A DNA stretch of 64,000 nt from contig OX104115.1 in assembly GCA_944474755.1 (NCBI GenBank), positions 56,114,648 through 56,178,647 on the forward strand, written 5' to 3'. The stretch is from Limnoperna fortunei. Lineage: Eukaryota > Mollusca > Bivalvia > Mytilida > Modiolidae. Below the pieces are notes generated by a model. The model made no database searches. It had not been told where the DNA came from and saw nothing but the letters and a program-made list of their open reading frames with translations. The position numbers were made by a program, and so were the translations under genes. Positions 12,101 to 21,999 of this stretch are shown piece after piece. Numbering within the stretch: the first letter of the stretch is position 1; each line of letters begins with the position of its first letter.

Positions 12101-15100
12101 GATCTTTAATACATGTGTTGTTTACACAGATCTTTAATACACGTGTTGTTTTCAGTAATGACATCCCTTTATTCGTCATTTCATAGGCTTAATAAAGTGT
12201 GTAATTAAACCTGTAAATATTAACTTATATTTAGGAATTTGTGGAAGTGCGTTTGCAATCACGTACGACGAACTGCAGAATAGAGGTATTGAGAATTAAA
12301 ATAATTCAAGATAATATACATTAGAGGTTTATGTTGTAATATACTTGTGTATTGTTGATAGTGTTATATAGTTAGTTGATAGTGTTATATAGTTAGTTGA
12401 TAATGATATTCATCTTCCATCAATTCAAAAGTTTAATAAAGACAATAACACATTGTATTTCAAATAAGGAATACAACTCGCGATTATTAATTATAAAGTC
12501 CGTCATTACATAACAAACCCGGTCTTAAAACCTGATTACAAATACACATTTACAATGATTATTTATATTCAAGAGAAACAGTTGGGTGCTACATTGGTTA
12601 GTACACATAAGATTTATCCCTTAAGCAAGATTTAAGCAAACAAGTTAGAACTAATTAATACTAATTCTCTATAGATTTTGTTTTACTTAATATACAATTT
12701 ATCTAAGATTCTGAATTTGCATTGAAACTATATTAAGAATCACACAGAGAAAGAGTTAAGAACTCTTCTACTTTAAAAATGAATTTAACTTAGTGATTTT
12801 GAAAGGATTACGACTAAATGAAACAGACAAATAAAAAAGCCGTCACTGGTCTTCATTGTTTGATATGTGTCTTCATATTTATTTTAAGTCAGGTGATAAC
12901 TTTTTACCTTTCAGATTTGCTAAGTAAGGTTCAAGTTAATAAACATTTAATGGACAAATTATATGTAACATCAACATATCACTACTGAAGCTAAAATGAA
13001 GGGTTTGGTTGCACAAAACGGTTTACGCACAATTGGGAATATGTTTTAATGAACTGAGTTTATGATGACTTATAATTGATTCAAAATATTTTGTGTTGGA
13101 ATATTTTGAAATTGAATGAAACATAAAATTGACAAAGATAGGTTTATGTTTCGCGTTCAGTAAAAACGTCATGTGTAATTTTCTGGATATATGCACTGGC
13201 ACACTTTCTTCAAAGCATTAATCCCTACTTTGCAGATTGTTTGGTTTTTTGTTCAAATTGTTTAGCTTCACTCTAGTTATTTTTTCTGCTATATCATGGC
13301 GTCTAGTTTTCATTCGAGAGGAACCCGTAGTATCAGGAGAAAACCCCTGACCTTCAGTGAGAAAAATGGTGATCCTTTTTTTTCTAGGCACGTGAATAAT
13401 CTCTTATTTTTTGTGAGTCAAAATTTGTATAGTCCTTAAGGGGGCAAAGCACCGAGGAAACTAAGTACTTAATGAACCTAACATTTGCTAAATATGGAGC
13501 TGCAACTGTTTACTCTTTTTGGAACACCTGGATTCCACCGATCCACTTGTAAATGGCGTACGTGTTGCTTATTAAGTTGTTTCTATAAATGTTATAGGCT
13601 TAATTTTGACAAAATATTTTAACAAAATATTTGTCTTTTTGTATTTATGTATACTATTTCATCAAGTAATGATATAGTCTGCTTTCAATACAGACGATCA
13701 AAGTAATACAGAAAGTGATAAAAAATTAGCATTTTCGAGTACCGATGGAAAAGGAGAAAAAATATCAGACACTTTAGAAAACAAAAACGGTAAGGATGCA
13801 TCGAATATACATGACATAGATCTGTCTTTATATGAAAGAAATGCGTTTGATGAGCAGGACGGGCCAAAAAATAACACAAAAGAGTTAGGGACTAATGAAC
13901 TTGATGGAGAACATGGGAAGCACATATCAGCTTGTTTGGGAAATTCAGATCTTAATGAATGTAAAAATAAAACTTCAAGTAGATTACAGACCACGGGAAG
14001 TGACAAACTTGACGTACATATGCATTTATACAACATGAATTACGATGAAAAGACATTTGATGAACTCGACGGGTATAAAAGTTGCAACTACAGAAATAAC
14101 AGCACTGATGGACATGCAAAAGGGAATGCGGAGCTAGACGTGTTAGAAGCGGGGTCTATTGCTAAGCAACCAATCAAACAGAGCAACATTTCTGACAATG
14201 CAGATGAATGTGATGAGATCGATGAAATTCTCAAATTCAATGAACATTTGGCGAGTCATGAACAAACAACTGAAGATTTGCAAGAATTGAAAATTATGTT
14301 TCAGCGTTTTTGCAAGATTCAGGAAAACAATGACAGAAATCATTTTTCAACAGATGATGTTTTTAATAACTGCAAGCAAAATGGACCAGAGGGCAAAGAT
14401 GAAGTTGATGGTTTTCCCAGCTGTTTTCATGAATGTTATGACTCTTGTGTAAAATGGTAAATGGTTAATTTTTATTAATTAATTTGTTTCTAAACGTATC
14501 TGTCAATTCGAGTTACTCTCTTTCTGTTGTTTTTGTGTTTTTTGTTTTTGTGTTGCGTTTGTCTATATCCGGGTTTATAACTATCCCTTGACTTTTGGCT
14601 CATGTTGTTCATCGGTTTTCTTTTCAATTTGTCAAACATGAACTATTTAATCTACTTGTTTAATAGTAAAACCATTTTAACAGATGATGAATCATGTTGT
14701 GAATTTCGCAGTAGGCAGCCTTGCAAAGGGAACGTGTAAACTAAGAAGACAATATTTGAAGTTTTATGTAACTGCTTTTTTGTTTACATTATTAATCGAA
14801 GATTCAAATTAATAACAATAATGCTGTTTAATCAAATATCTCTGTAAATAAAATATTTCTTTCTTCTTTGAACCAACTGTATTAACTAAAAGACACAGTG
14901 TTAATGAAAACCAAGAATTCTTCAATTCTTGGTTGTATGTTGCATATGGAAATTTGAAAATGCATTAACAGGACCCAATGAGAATATTTTCAAAAAATTC
15001 TCAGAAATTGCAAGGCAACGGTCATATAAATAACAACCATCAAATGCTAATGCGTGGTGAAAAACTGTAACAGTGATACAAAAAATGTTCTTTGATTGGT

Positions 15101-18100
15101 CCTTAAAAGTTTTCCATATGTCTTGTGTCGATCGGAAGTAAATCACTTGACTGAAATCGTCAAAAGGATTTCTATGTCTTTTTGCCTGGAAAACTGTAAA
15201 AGATAAAAAGCAGTTGAAAGAAACAAAATGATCAGAAATACAAAATCTCCAAACTAATAAAGAAAACAAATATGGTTAAAATTATGAGGAAAATGCAAGA
15301 ACTAGCATTTTGTAAAAGGTAAAAGGTACTGGATATTGCGCACACGTGGTTGATAGTGATAACATACGCTCATACATTCAGTATATGTAAAACGAAAATA
15401 GGTTTGTTTGCAACACTATACGCATAAAAAATCTTTACCTTTGATATACTTAAATGATAAATATAAGTAAATAGCAAAGCGATTTAAAATATTATTCTTT
15501 CAGGGCTTTGGAAGACAGGCTAAAATTGCAACGGGCAGCTGTTGTAAACAATTTTATGCGAAAAGTTTCATTTTATGACGAGGAAAATGAGTGTCTAAAG
15601 GGAGTTGCACATTCGCGTGAGTAACATTTTCTTATTTTTATATATTTGATATTTAGTTTTGGGAAGTGTGTACATGTATATTTTTATTGTAGTTATTATT
15701 GGTTCATGGCTACAACCATACCTAAACATGGTAACACGTCCTGTCATAAGAAACTTACTGTTTCTAATTCTTTTTTTCGTTTAGTTGTGTGGTACAGACT
15801 GTGCGTCTTACAGGTGGGGAGGGGTGTCATTAATACATCATACAATAACCTTCTGCACAAATGTTTCCTTTTTTTCAAAACGAGGTTTTAGCGATGTCTC
15901 TTGTCTCTGCTGTGACGTTGGCATCTTTCAAACACTTGGGTTTTGGTGAATTTCATGACTTACGGTATATGAACTGTTTTTGAAAGTTCGTTTTACAAAT
16001 AACTATTCTAGTGTCGCATTTATATTTTTAATAAAATGTCATCATCAAACGCTATAATACACGTCTCTTCTTTTACTGTGGTTAATAAATCTGTATTTTT
16101 GTATATTGCGGATTCGTAATTTTGCCTATGGTCCTGGACAAATCTGTGCAAATCTGTGCTGCTATTTAAAAGTGCAGACCTCTTGGCAATACACCTTCTT
16201 CATCACATATAAAGTCGTTGCAGTCGTCTATAATCGAGGTGGAATATACATATATTATCAATAATAACTTCAAAATAATTAACTTCTCTCTCAGCGACAG
16301 CTTTCCGATAGTATGTTTATAGAGACGTGCATAATATACTAACATTATATTTCTGGTTTTCAGCTTTGTTTGAAAACTACATGAAACGTGGAGAAATGGA
16401 GAAATTGTGTTTAATTGATGCTGGTCTGGCTTTCAATTCACCATACCCACTGCTGTTTAAATCGGGTCGAGATATTGATCTAATCTTGTCTTTTGATTTT
16501 ACTGACCGTAAAGCAGATATAAACAGTCCTTTTGAGGTAGTACAAATTCATTGTGTTTGTTGTAGTGAAATATCTTCGTTTTTATTAGTTTGCTAATTTT
16601 TGGATTTATTGTAATCTTATTTAGACCTCTTATGTTTTTACAATTATAATAAATAACTTTATTATATGAATGACTGAACTGTCGATTGCTAATTTAATTA
16701 ACAATTAACAATCAAACAATTATTTGCATTATAAGAATTTCCTGTAAGGTTATTGATTCTGTTCAATACAACTCTTTCTTATGTGTTCATCCAACGCCAG
16801 AGTGAAGTCGCGTCTTTAGTGTATAGAATTGTTAAAATGAATTTGTAGATGGTTTGTCTAAGCATTCATAAGCATAATATTATTTATGTGTAAGCAAAGG
16901 TCTTTAAAATTTTAACTGAATAGGTTACATTAGATCTTGCTTGCAGCTTGCATCAGAATTTGAAAGAAATTAAATAATATATTATACTTTATTTATATTT
17001 TTAAGTTAAATTAATATTTCTTATCATCGGTTGTAATATTAATTTTAAGACTATCCTAAGAGCAGAGGAATGGGCAAGAACACACAAAATAAAATTTCCA
17101 AAAGTGAAAGAAGCTATAGAGGAAAATAGATACGTCAAAAAAGAAATTCAGGAGTTATATGTTTTTGAAGACGAAAGTGATATGGAATGTCCAATTATTA
17201 TGCATTTTGTATTGGTAAACAAAGCGTTCAGACATTTTGAGAAACCCAGTAAGTCGTTGGATTATTACATTAAAACTAAGATATATTAAAAATCATCTTC
17301 AACAATACCCCCTAAGTACTCTGGTGCTATCTTAATGTGTAACAAGAGAGCATTATCAGAGGACATGATATTAAGCATTTTATGTCAACTAAGCAGGAAC
17401 ATGTTTACACCCCAGTGAAAATTCTGAAATCAAACAGTTTCAGAGAAAAAAATAGAGTATTGGTACAAAACTGCTGTGCATGTCTTAAAATTCTAAAATC
17501 CAAATACATGAATAGGTTCTGCCTGAACGACGATTGAGTATTAATAAACATGTGTAACGAAAGTTGTTTTATTTTTTTGAAATATTATACATTTAAATCT
17601 CTAGGCTGCACTGATTTTTCCTCAACTGAAAGGGGCATATTGACAAAGTCGATGAAACGCTTCTATCATTTATATTAATGATTATCAAATTATATGTATG
17701 TCAGAAAGAAAAATTACATTTTGTCAATCATTAAAAGTCTTGACGCTCTGAAATATATTAAAAATCAATATAACATTCTTCAGCGATACTATATAATATA
17801 GGCTGTAAGCTATACAGAAATCCTTTAAATGATGATAGATACTCCAGCTTCCTCCCTCAATAAAAACTGGACGTCATGATATAGCTGAAAAACCGATGAA
17901 AGTGTCGTGTAACATCATTAATTCAAATAAACAAACAAAAACAAAATGTAGATAGAAGTTCGTATGGCTCTGCGCTTTTAGTAATAATTTAAAATGTATG
18001 TTTCTATATATTGTCTTTAATATTCTTTTTTATTTAAGATGTGGAAAGGAATAGTAGTGGAAGAGAGTTTGCAGATTTCACAATTTATGATAAACCATCC

Positions 18101-18277
18101 GCTTTCAACTGTACGAATTTCTTTTACACTAAAAAAAACTTCGAGAGGCTGTCGAGTCTTTCAGAATTCATTGTGTTGAACAACCAGAAAGAAATCGAAA
18201 AGTATATCCAAAAAAGTATTGCTAGAAAATCTAAGATACTTCGTAAAAGGAGAAGATCACGACATCCAACAAGTTAA
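941..18277 (+). CDS. Cytosolic phospholipase A2 (group IV), gene 1, 16 exons, exon 1 outside the window
   Basis: Calcium-dependent family members hydrolyse the sn-2 ester of membrane phospholipids, releasing arachidonate and lysophospholipid on intracellular membranes. Exons: 941-962, 1705-1762, 2181-2315, 2610-2704, 3111-3139, 5059-5239, 6590-6726, 8785-9010, 10125-10239, 11427-11567, 12235-12285, 13694-14456, 15504-15616, 16364-16536, 17050-17248, 18039-18277. Every junction has AG/GT sites and the phases join with no internal stop, giving about 891 residues before TAA at 18275-18277. Order: C2-like front, linker helix ([12 protein letters not shown]), GSGGGFRAM with the catalytic Arg, LSGSS with the nucleophile Ser, [31 protein letters not shown], a 254-codon polar linker, [13 protein letters not shown] with the catalytic Asp, and a basic tail. 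With a first exon like that of gene 2 the protein would be about 950 residues, against about 750 in the vertebrate alpha form. The catalytic half is certain by motif; the front exons rest on splice sites, phase and conservation in copy 2. Confidence 0.93.
4565..4925. mobile_element. Rearranged Penelope-like retroelement fragment in gene 1 intron 6
   Basis: Positions 4580-4700 are the inverse of a 3' tail (GGATATAGACAAACAAATAC.. is antisense to the tail near 8279-8340). Directly after, 4765-4850 reads on the + strand as [17 protein letters not shown], matching the [11 protein letters not shown] block of the fragment at 7345-8390. The two parts face opposite ways, so it is an inverted or rearranged remnant. 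The same structure is in copy 2 (63350-63700), so it predates the duplication. Confidence 0.72.
5059..5239 (+). CDS. cPLA2 gene 1, exon 7: start of the lipase region
   Basis: Opens after TTTAATAG and closes at a GTAAGG donor. It encodes TLPDIRIF, then [19 protein letters not shown] and an acidic end [13 protein letters not shown]. The Cys-x-Glu-Lys..Arg-Gln-Arg-Lys pattern is the helix linking the C2 domain to the alpha/beta-hydrolase domain in group IV enzymes. The first base completes the TGG codon begun by exon 6. The copy in gene 2 is identical over the 152 bases seen. Confidence 0.9.
6590..6726 (+). CDS. cPLA2 gene 1, exon 8: oxyanion Arg and nucleophile Ser
   Basis: Carries both N-terminal parts of the active site: GSGGGFRAM (Arg codon 6629-6631) and LSGSS (Ser codon TCA at 6713-6715). 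In family members the Arg binds the phosphate and the Ser forms the acyl-enzyme with a catalytic Asp. The residue before LSGS is Val, where most members have Gly. The exon ends in phase 2 at GTAAGT, so TG+G makes the Trp that follows the nucleophile elbow. Confidence 0.95.
6835..7190. repeat. Palindromic tandem satellite in gene 1 intron 8
   Basis: Tandem units of about 50-57 bases share GAGAAAACGATATTGTTATA followed by TCGTGATCTCGATA. Each unit is itself a near dyad (TATCG/CGATA, CTCGAG), so both strands read alike and the array can fold into many hairpins. About six diverged units are visible. Long open frames on the minus strand come from the repeat. Confidence 0.8.
7345..8390 (+). pseudogene. 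Penelope-like reverse transcriptase fragment, dead, in gene 1 intron 8
   Basis: The first part (to about 7490) reads [19 protein letters not shown] in one frame; the rest reads [55 protein letters not shown] and [13 protein letters not shown] in the next (7416-8111), so there is a frameshift. The catalytic box expected as YIDD is YIDP. The 5' part and any endonuclease are missing. A 3' tail (8112-8390) recurs elsewhere in the window. The RT type resembles Penelope-like elements of invertebrates; the family name is my recollection and not proven here. Confidence 0.8.
8785..9010 (+). CDS. cPLA2 gene 1, exon 9
   Basis: Starts after TTGTAG with [16 protein letters not shown], which continues the nucleophile elbow directly as in the family, and ends LGNFLISD at a GTAAGT donor (phase 0). 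The middle ([16 protein letters not shown]) matches the family's helical stretch only in pattern. No stop or frameshift. Confidence 0.93.
9770..9965 (-). mobile_element. tRNA-derived SINE, diverged, minus strand
   Basis: On the minus strand it starts with a degraded tRNA-like head (a B-box-like GATTTCGAGTC near 9892-9905, preceded by ATCAACACTGAG-type sequence shared with 33370-33456). It continues with GACAAGGATTGCCAGTTTTC and a GGTACTCCGGATACCTCC domain. The open frames that cross it are chance. Confidence 0.6.
10125..12285 (+). CDS. cPLA2 gene 1, exons 10-12: core of the catalytic domain
   Basis: Exons 10125-10239, 11427-11567 and 12235-12285, all ending in phase 1. They encode [13 protein letters not shown], then [19 protein letters not shown] across the 10/11 junction, [12 protein letters not shown], and [14 protein letters not shown] across 11/12. 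WVEFSPYE and GSAF are strongly conserved landmarks of group IV enzymes. A second GT four bases past the exon 10 donor would break the frame, so the donor at 10240 was chosen. Confidence 0.92.
13316..13400 (-). mobile_element. SINE 3'-domain fragment in gene 1 intron 12
   Basis: GAGGAACCCGTAGTATCAGG followed by AGAAAACC matches the inverse of the SINE domain at 9785-9830. Only this short domain is recognisable. Confidence 0.4.
13694..14456 (+). CDS. cPLA2 gene 1, exon 13: very long polar linker
   Basis: One 763-base exon, far larger than its neighbours (22-239 bases), encoding about 254 residues rich in Asp, Glu, Asn, Lys and Ser with no recognisable fold. It sits between GSAF and the RAAVVNNFM segment, where the vertebrate alpha form has a much shorter disordered linker carrying regulatory phosphorylation sites. 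The open frame, a good CAG acceptor, a GTAAAT donor and matching phases (1 in, 2 out) argue that it is real. The last third ([16 protein letters not shown] to [15 protein letters not shown]) could be helical. Function of the expansion is unknown. Confidence 0.88.
14515..14635 (+). mobile_element. Penelope-like 3' tail fragment in gene 1 intron 13
   Basis: GTTGCGTTTGTCTATATCCG followed by TATCCCTTGACTTTTGGCTC and ATGTTGTTCATCGG repeats the tail at 8265-8340 with few changes. No reverse transcriptase sequence is attached. Confidence 0.7.
15504..15616 (+). CDS. cPLA2 gene 1, exon 14
   Basis: Follows TTTCAG and ends at GTGAGT in phase 1. Encodes [20 protein letters not shown] and [15 protein letters not shown]. 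It matches the helix after the linker in family members (Trp, then a basic stretch and an Asn-Phe-Met core). Confidence 0.88.
16364..16536 (+). CDS. cPLA2 gene 1, exon 15: catalytic Asp
   Basis: Encodes [18 protein letters not shown] followed by [14 protein letters not shown]. The Asp codon (16417-16419) in DAGLAFN corresponds to the second member of the Ser-Asp catalytic pair. Acceptor TTTTCAG, donor GTAGTA, phase 0 out. Confidence 0.95.
17050..18277 (+). CDS. cPLA2 gene 1, exons 16-17: C-terminal part and stop
   Basis: Exon 17050-17248 encodes [16 protein letters not shown] and [17 protein letters not shown]; exon 18039-18277 encodes [43 protein letters not shown] and a very basic end ([16 protein letters not shown]) before TAA. 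The ADF..YD and LNN segments match the family's last conserved blocks. The Arg/Lys tail may aid membrane contact or nuclear entry; that is inference. Junction: A+AT makes the Asn codon. Confidence 0.94.
17835..17945 (+). mobile_element. SINE 3'-domain fragment in gene 1 intron 16
   Basis: TACTCCAGCTTCCTCCCTCA, then AATAAAAACTGG, GATATAGCTGAAAAACCGAT and an A-rich tail with CAAATAAACAAACAAA. The same GATATAGCTGAAAA block occurs near 38855, so this is the 3' half of a shared SINE family. Confidence 0.55.
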
Positions 18278-18453
18278 AAGAGAAATAGGATAAACATAAA
18301 CTTTTGAACATAAAAATTCTTTTTGTAAAATATTGCAATAACTTTAGCTGTACCATGAGAAATATATCAGATCGTGCAATCGTATAAACACTATGAATAA
18401 CAGATATATAGAGGATTTTAAATCAGACTTTGAACAAAGTTTCCTTTATGTAT

Positions 18454-18564
18454 AATAAAAATAAATAATCCAAGAAAGCTTTTAACTACCAGCTAAACAA
18501 CTGATGCAGCTTTTCTAAGTTACAATTATACACCACAATGCAACGATCATGTTGTAAAAATAAA
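18454..18564 (+). terminator. Candidate polyadenylation signals of cPLA2 gene 1
   Basis: AATAAA hexamers occur at about 18454-18459 and 18559-18564, some 180 and 285 bases after the stop codon. In AT-rich DNA such hexamers arise by chance, so only their position supports them. Confidence 0.4.
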
Positions 18565-19035
18565 GTTTTTTTCTTGAATATCATGCCTTTTTCTTAACAC
18601 AAAATATGTGTTCGCCAGTGCGTTTCTTATCCAGTACCAACATGAAACAGAGAATGTATGCACAAAAGCTTACACAAGCAGTGCCAAGTGAAGGTCTATT
18701 TTGATTTAGTTTTATCATGTTCTATATTCACTTCATTTCAATGTTCTTGCAATACACTTACAGAACTTGTACCCGCAAATGCAACAATTGGAATTTTTGA
18801 TAACTGATTAGTGATAAACTAATGTCTGCTGACTAATTGTTGAGGGGTTCGTTATTACCTTGACAACTGTCAGCGATCAGTCATATAATTAAAAATTTTT
18901 AAATGAAAATAATTTTGTTTATTAGTAAAAATACTCACTTATAAACATAAAAAGTTTTTTTTAAAGTAGATAAGTAGAAGACTTGTATATGTAATTATAA
19001 ACTTTTAATATAACAAAGCAAATGTATTCAATTAT
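18565..19035. other. Intergenic AT-rich DNA after gene 1
   Basis: Downstream of the last candidate polyadenylation signal. I see no conserved frame, repeat unit or RNA gene here. Confidence 0.5.
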
Positions 19036-19039
19036 AAAG

Positions 19040-19650
19040 AAATATAGCAATGGAAACCGACCAACCAACTAGAGTCAAAAGTCTAGGGACAATTACTAAT
19101 CCGGATACAGCAAAACATACGCATACACATACAAAAAACAGAAACAAAAACAAAAACAACAACAACAAAACAGACAGGGAGTTACCTGTACCGTATAAAA
19201 ACCATGGATGCACTCAGGTGCTCCGGACATTTAGCAGTGCCTGTCTCTAATTAGACACCTGTCGAGTTACTGATTGTCATGATTATGAAAAAGTGTAAAT
19301 CCAGGAAAAATAAAGACAACCCAAGACTCCGAGAAAATGTCCGATCTTATTTAAGAGATTGATTTCACATAACGACCATTTAAGTCATGGTGACGATCAT
19401 AGAACTTCTTGAGAGATAACATTAACCTATGTACATAAATCCTTTGTTTGAGTAGTTAGTAGTCAACAGCATTGATCGGTCTAGAAATAATACTGATCGC
19501 AGGATCTATAATAACGAATAAGTTTTGAAATGTACATGTCATTCGCTAGAGCTGATGAAATGTTGCTGCCGATGAACCGGAAGTTGACAATTGGAAAGTT
19601 AAGTCATCACGTTTGTCTTAGGGTCGACTTTGTAGTTTTTGTAGCTGGGA
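19040..19650 (-). mobile_element. Penelope-like remnant, minus strand
   Basis: The left 80 bases are the inverse of the shared 3' tail (AATCCGGATACAGCAAAACA). Next comes the inverse of the CACCTGAGTGCACCCATGG region, and 19440-19630 is the inverse of the RT end that in the 7345-8390 copy encodes DDFNFP and the following block. It is broken by many changes and has no usable frame. Confidence 0.72.
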
Positions 19651-21110
19651 AAAAGACTACTGAAAGCTTAAGATACCCAACAGTTTCCGGTAGCTGGGGT
19701 AACTCGAACCTGGGCGACTTACAATAACTGAAAGATCAAAGTTACTACAAGCTTAAGGATTAACAGTTAGATGAATTGTTACTATCAGTTTTGCGATTAC
19801 CATACATTTTATGCTGTGGGGGTAACTAATTGCTGGAAAGGTGAGTACAACAACTACTAATTGCTAGTGAGATCAATGGTGGAACCTTAAAAGATAAACA
19901 TGTAGATCAATAGTTACTAGGAGCTTGGAAAATAGCCAGGCACCAAAAATGCAGAGATTTAGGGTCACTTGAAGCTGGGTCGATCAATAAATACTTTTGG
20001 GCTGAGGCGATCATTGGAAATTGAAGTTTGCGGAGATCAACAAATACTTTAACCTGGAGATCAACAGTTAATGGAAGACGGGTTATTCAAGAGGATTCGT
20101 AGATATATTTATAATCAGGGCGATTAAATGATAATGGAAGCTGTGGAAATCATCAGTTATAGGACTTTTGTGGGGTCAACAAATTCCGAACGCTTGGGAA
20201 ATGAATTGTAACGAAAGCTAAGGCGATCAACACTTACTAGAAGCTTAGGAACTCGGCAGTTTCTAGAACATTTGGAGACTAACTTGGAGTAGAACTGTGG
20301 AGGTTAACAGTTAGTTAAATGGATAATTGCAGCTAGGGCTATCACCATATACATATCTTAATTTGTTGAGATAGGCAGTTACTGGAATCTGAGTCCTTCA
20401 ACAATACTGGAAGCAAGACAGATCAACAGTTTCTGAGAGCTAGAGAAATAAACATTTACTGAAAACTGGGGAAACCAACAGGTACTGCTCACACTGACTG
20501 AAAACTGTAGGGATCTAAAGTAACTAGAAGCTGATACGATATACCATTACTGATAACTGGAAGCTGTGGAGATAAACAGATTCAGGAAGCTAGGATACTC
20601 AAGGGTTAGATCAATGGCACCTGGCGGCTTTAACGATGAACATATACATGTACTTTAAGCTGTGGGAATGCCCAGTTACTGGAGTTTTGTAGGTTCAATT
20701 ACTGCTAGTTGCCGAAATCAACAGATTTAAGTTATGGAGATAGCAGTAATTGAACGCTAGGGGTCAATTTCCATATACTGGAAGCCGTTAGGTCAGTATG
20801 TACCTGCATCTGGGATGATTAACAAATACTCGAAGCTGAGAGGGTAACCTGTTACTAGTAGCTGCTGATATTAGCAGTTACTGGATGAGATAAACAATTA
20901 CTAAACCCTGAACAGTCAGGAGAAATTGGAACTGGGGTTAAAAATGAAACCCAAGATCTTGAGTTGTTTAACCCTTGGTGTATTAAAACCTGAGAGATTA
21001 TTACTGGAAGCTGAATTTAACAGTTACTGGAATCTTCGGGCATCATTAAATAGTGACCGTTGTATAGATCTTCAATCAAATCAACATACACTCAAAGCTG
21101 GAATCAGAGA
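19650..21110. repeat. Strongly decayed minisatellite, about 1.45 kb
   Basis: A loose unit of roughly 25-40 bases recurs throughout: GATCAACAGTTACTGGAAGC followed by TGGGG-type sequence, seen for example near 20040, 20290, 20415, 20545 and 20870. Units have drifted in length and sequence, so the array is old. Short frames across it are not genes. Confidence 0.7.
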
Positions 21111-21119
21111 ACATTAGTT

Positions 21120-21990
21120 CACAGTAACGTGTTTTTTTATACGTGCTATATATATGTATTCTGGTTTATGTTTAATTCGTATGCTTTATTTTATACATGT
21201 ATATTGTTTTTATGTTGTTCTGAGGTAATGCATTGTTTTTTATACTGTGTTGTATGTATCTATTCTGTTTTTTGCTGTGCTATCATTATGCATTCTGCGT
21301 TTTATGCTGTGTTATAGGCATATATTCTTTTTATTATGTTTGTGCTATATAAATTTATTATACTGTGCAAAATGTATGCAGTCTGTTTTTTATCTTGTGC
21401 TATATGTTTATATTATCTTGTTTATGCTGTAACATCTGTTTGCAGAGTTTTTATGTTTGTGCCATTTGTACATGTATGTAATCGTTTTTTTTAATTTTGT
21501 CATTTCTGTATTTATTCTTTAATACTTGTGCTTTATGTGTACTCTTTCTAAAGATTATGCTATATGCACTGTATTTATTCTGCTTTTATGCATATTAATG
21601 TATTATGTAATTATGCTTATGCCATATGTATGTTTGTGTATTTTTTATGCCGTTCTTTATGAATGTGGTTATTTTCACACTGTGCAAAAATATATTACTA
21701 AACAGAGTTTTCCATATCCGGTACTTTACTATATTTTATTTTTTATGCTGTGTTATTTATGTTTTCTGTTTTTACGCTCTGTTGTACATGTATTTTTGTA
21801 TGCTTTGCTACATATGTACTCTATGTATGCTGTACTATATATGTATTCTGTTTTTACTTGCCATATTAGTTGTTTTTGTTAGGCTGTACGATATTTATGC
21901 AGTCATTTTGTATGTTGTGCTATGCCTGTATGTATTCTTTTTTATTCTGTATTATGCCTTTATTGTTATATTATATGTTTATGAATGGTC
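21120..21990. repeat. Second decayed minisatellite, T-rich
   Basis: Repeats of about 35-45 bases with TGCTATATGTATNTATTCTG and TTTTTATGCTGTG as core, starting directly after the preceding array. The overlapping open frames here, rich in Cys, Tyr and Phe, are translations of the unit and not membrane proteins. Confidence 0.75.
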
Positions 21991-21999
21991 TAAACAAAT

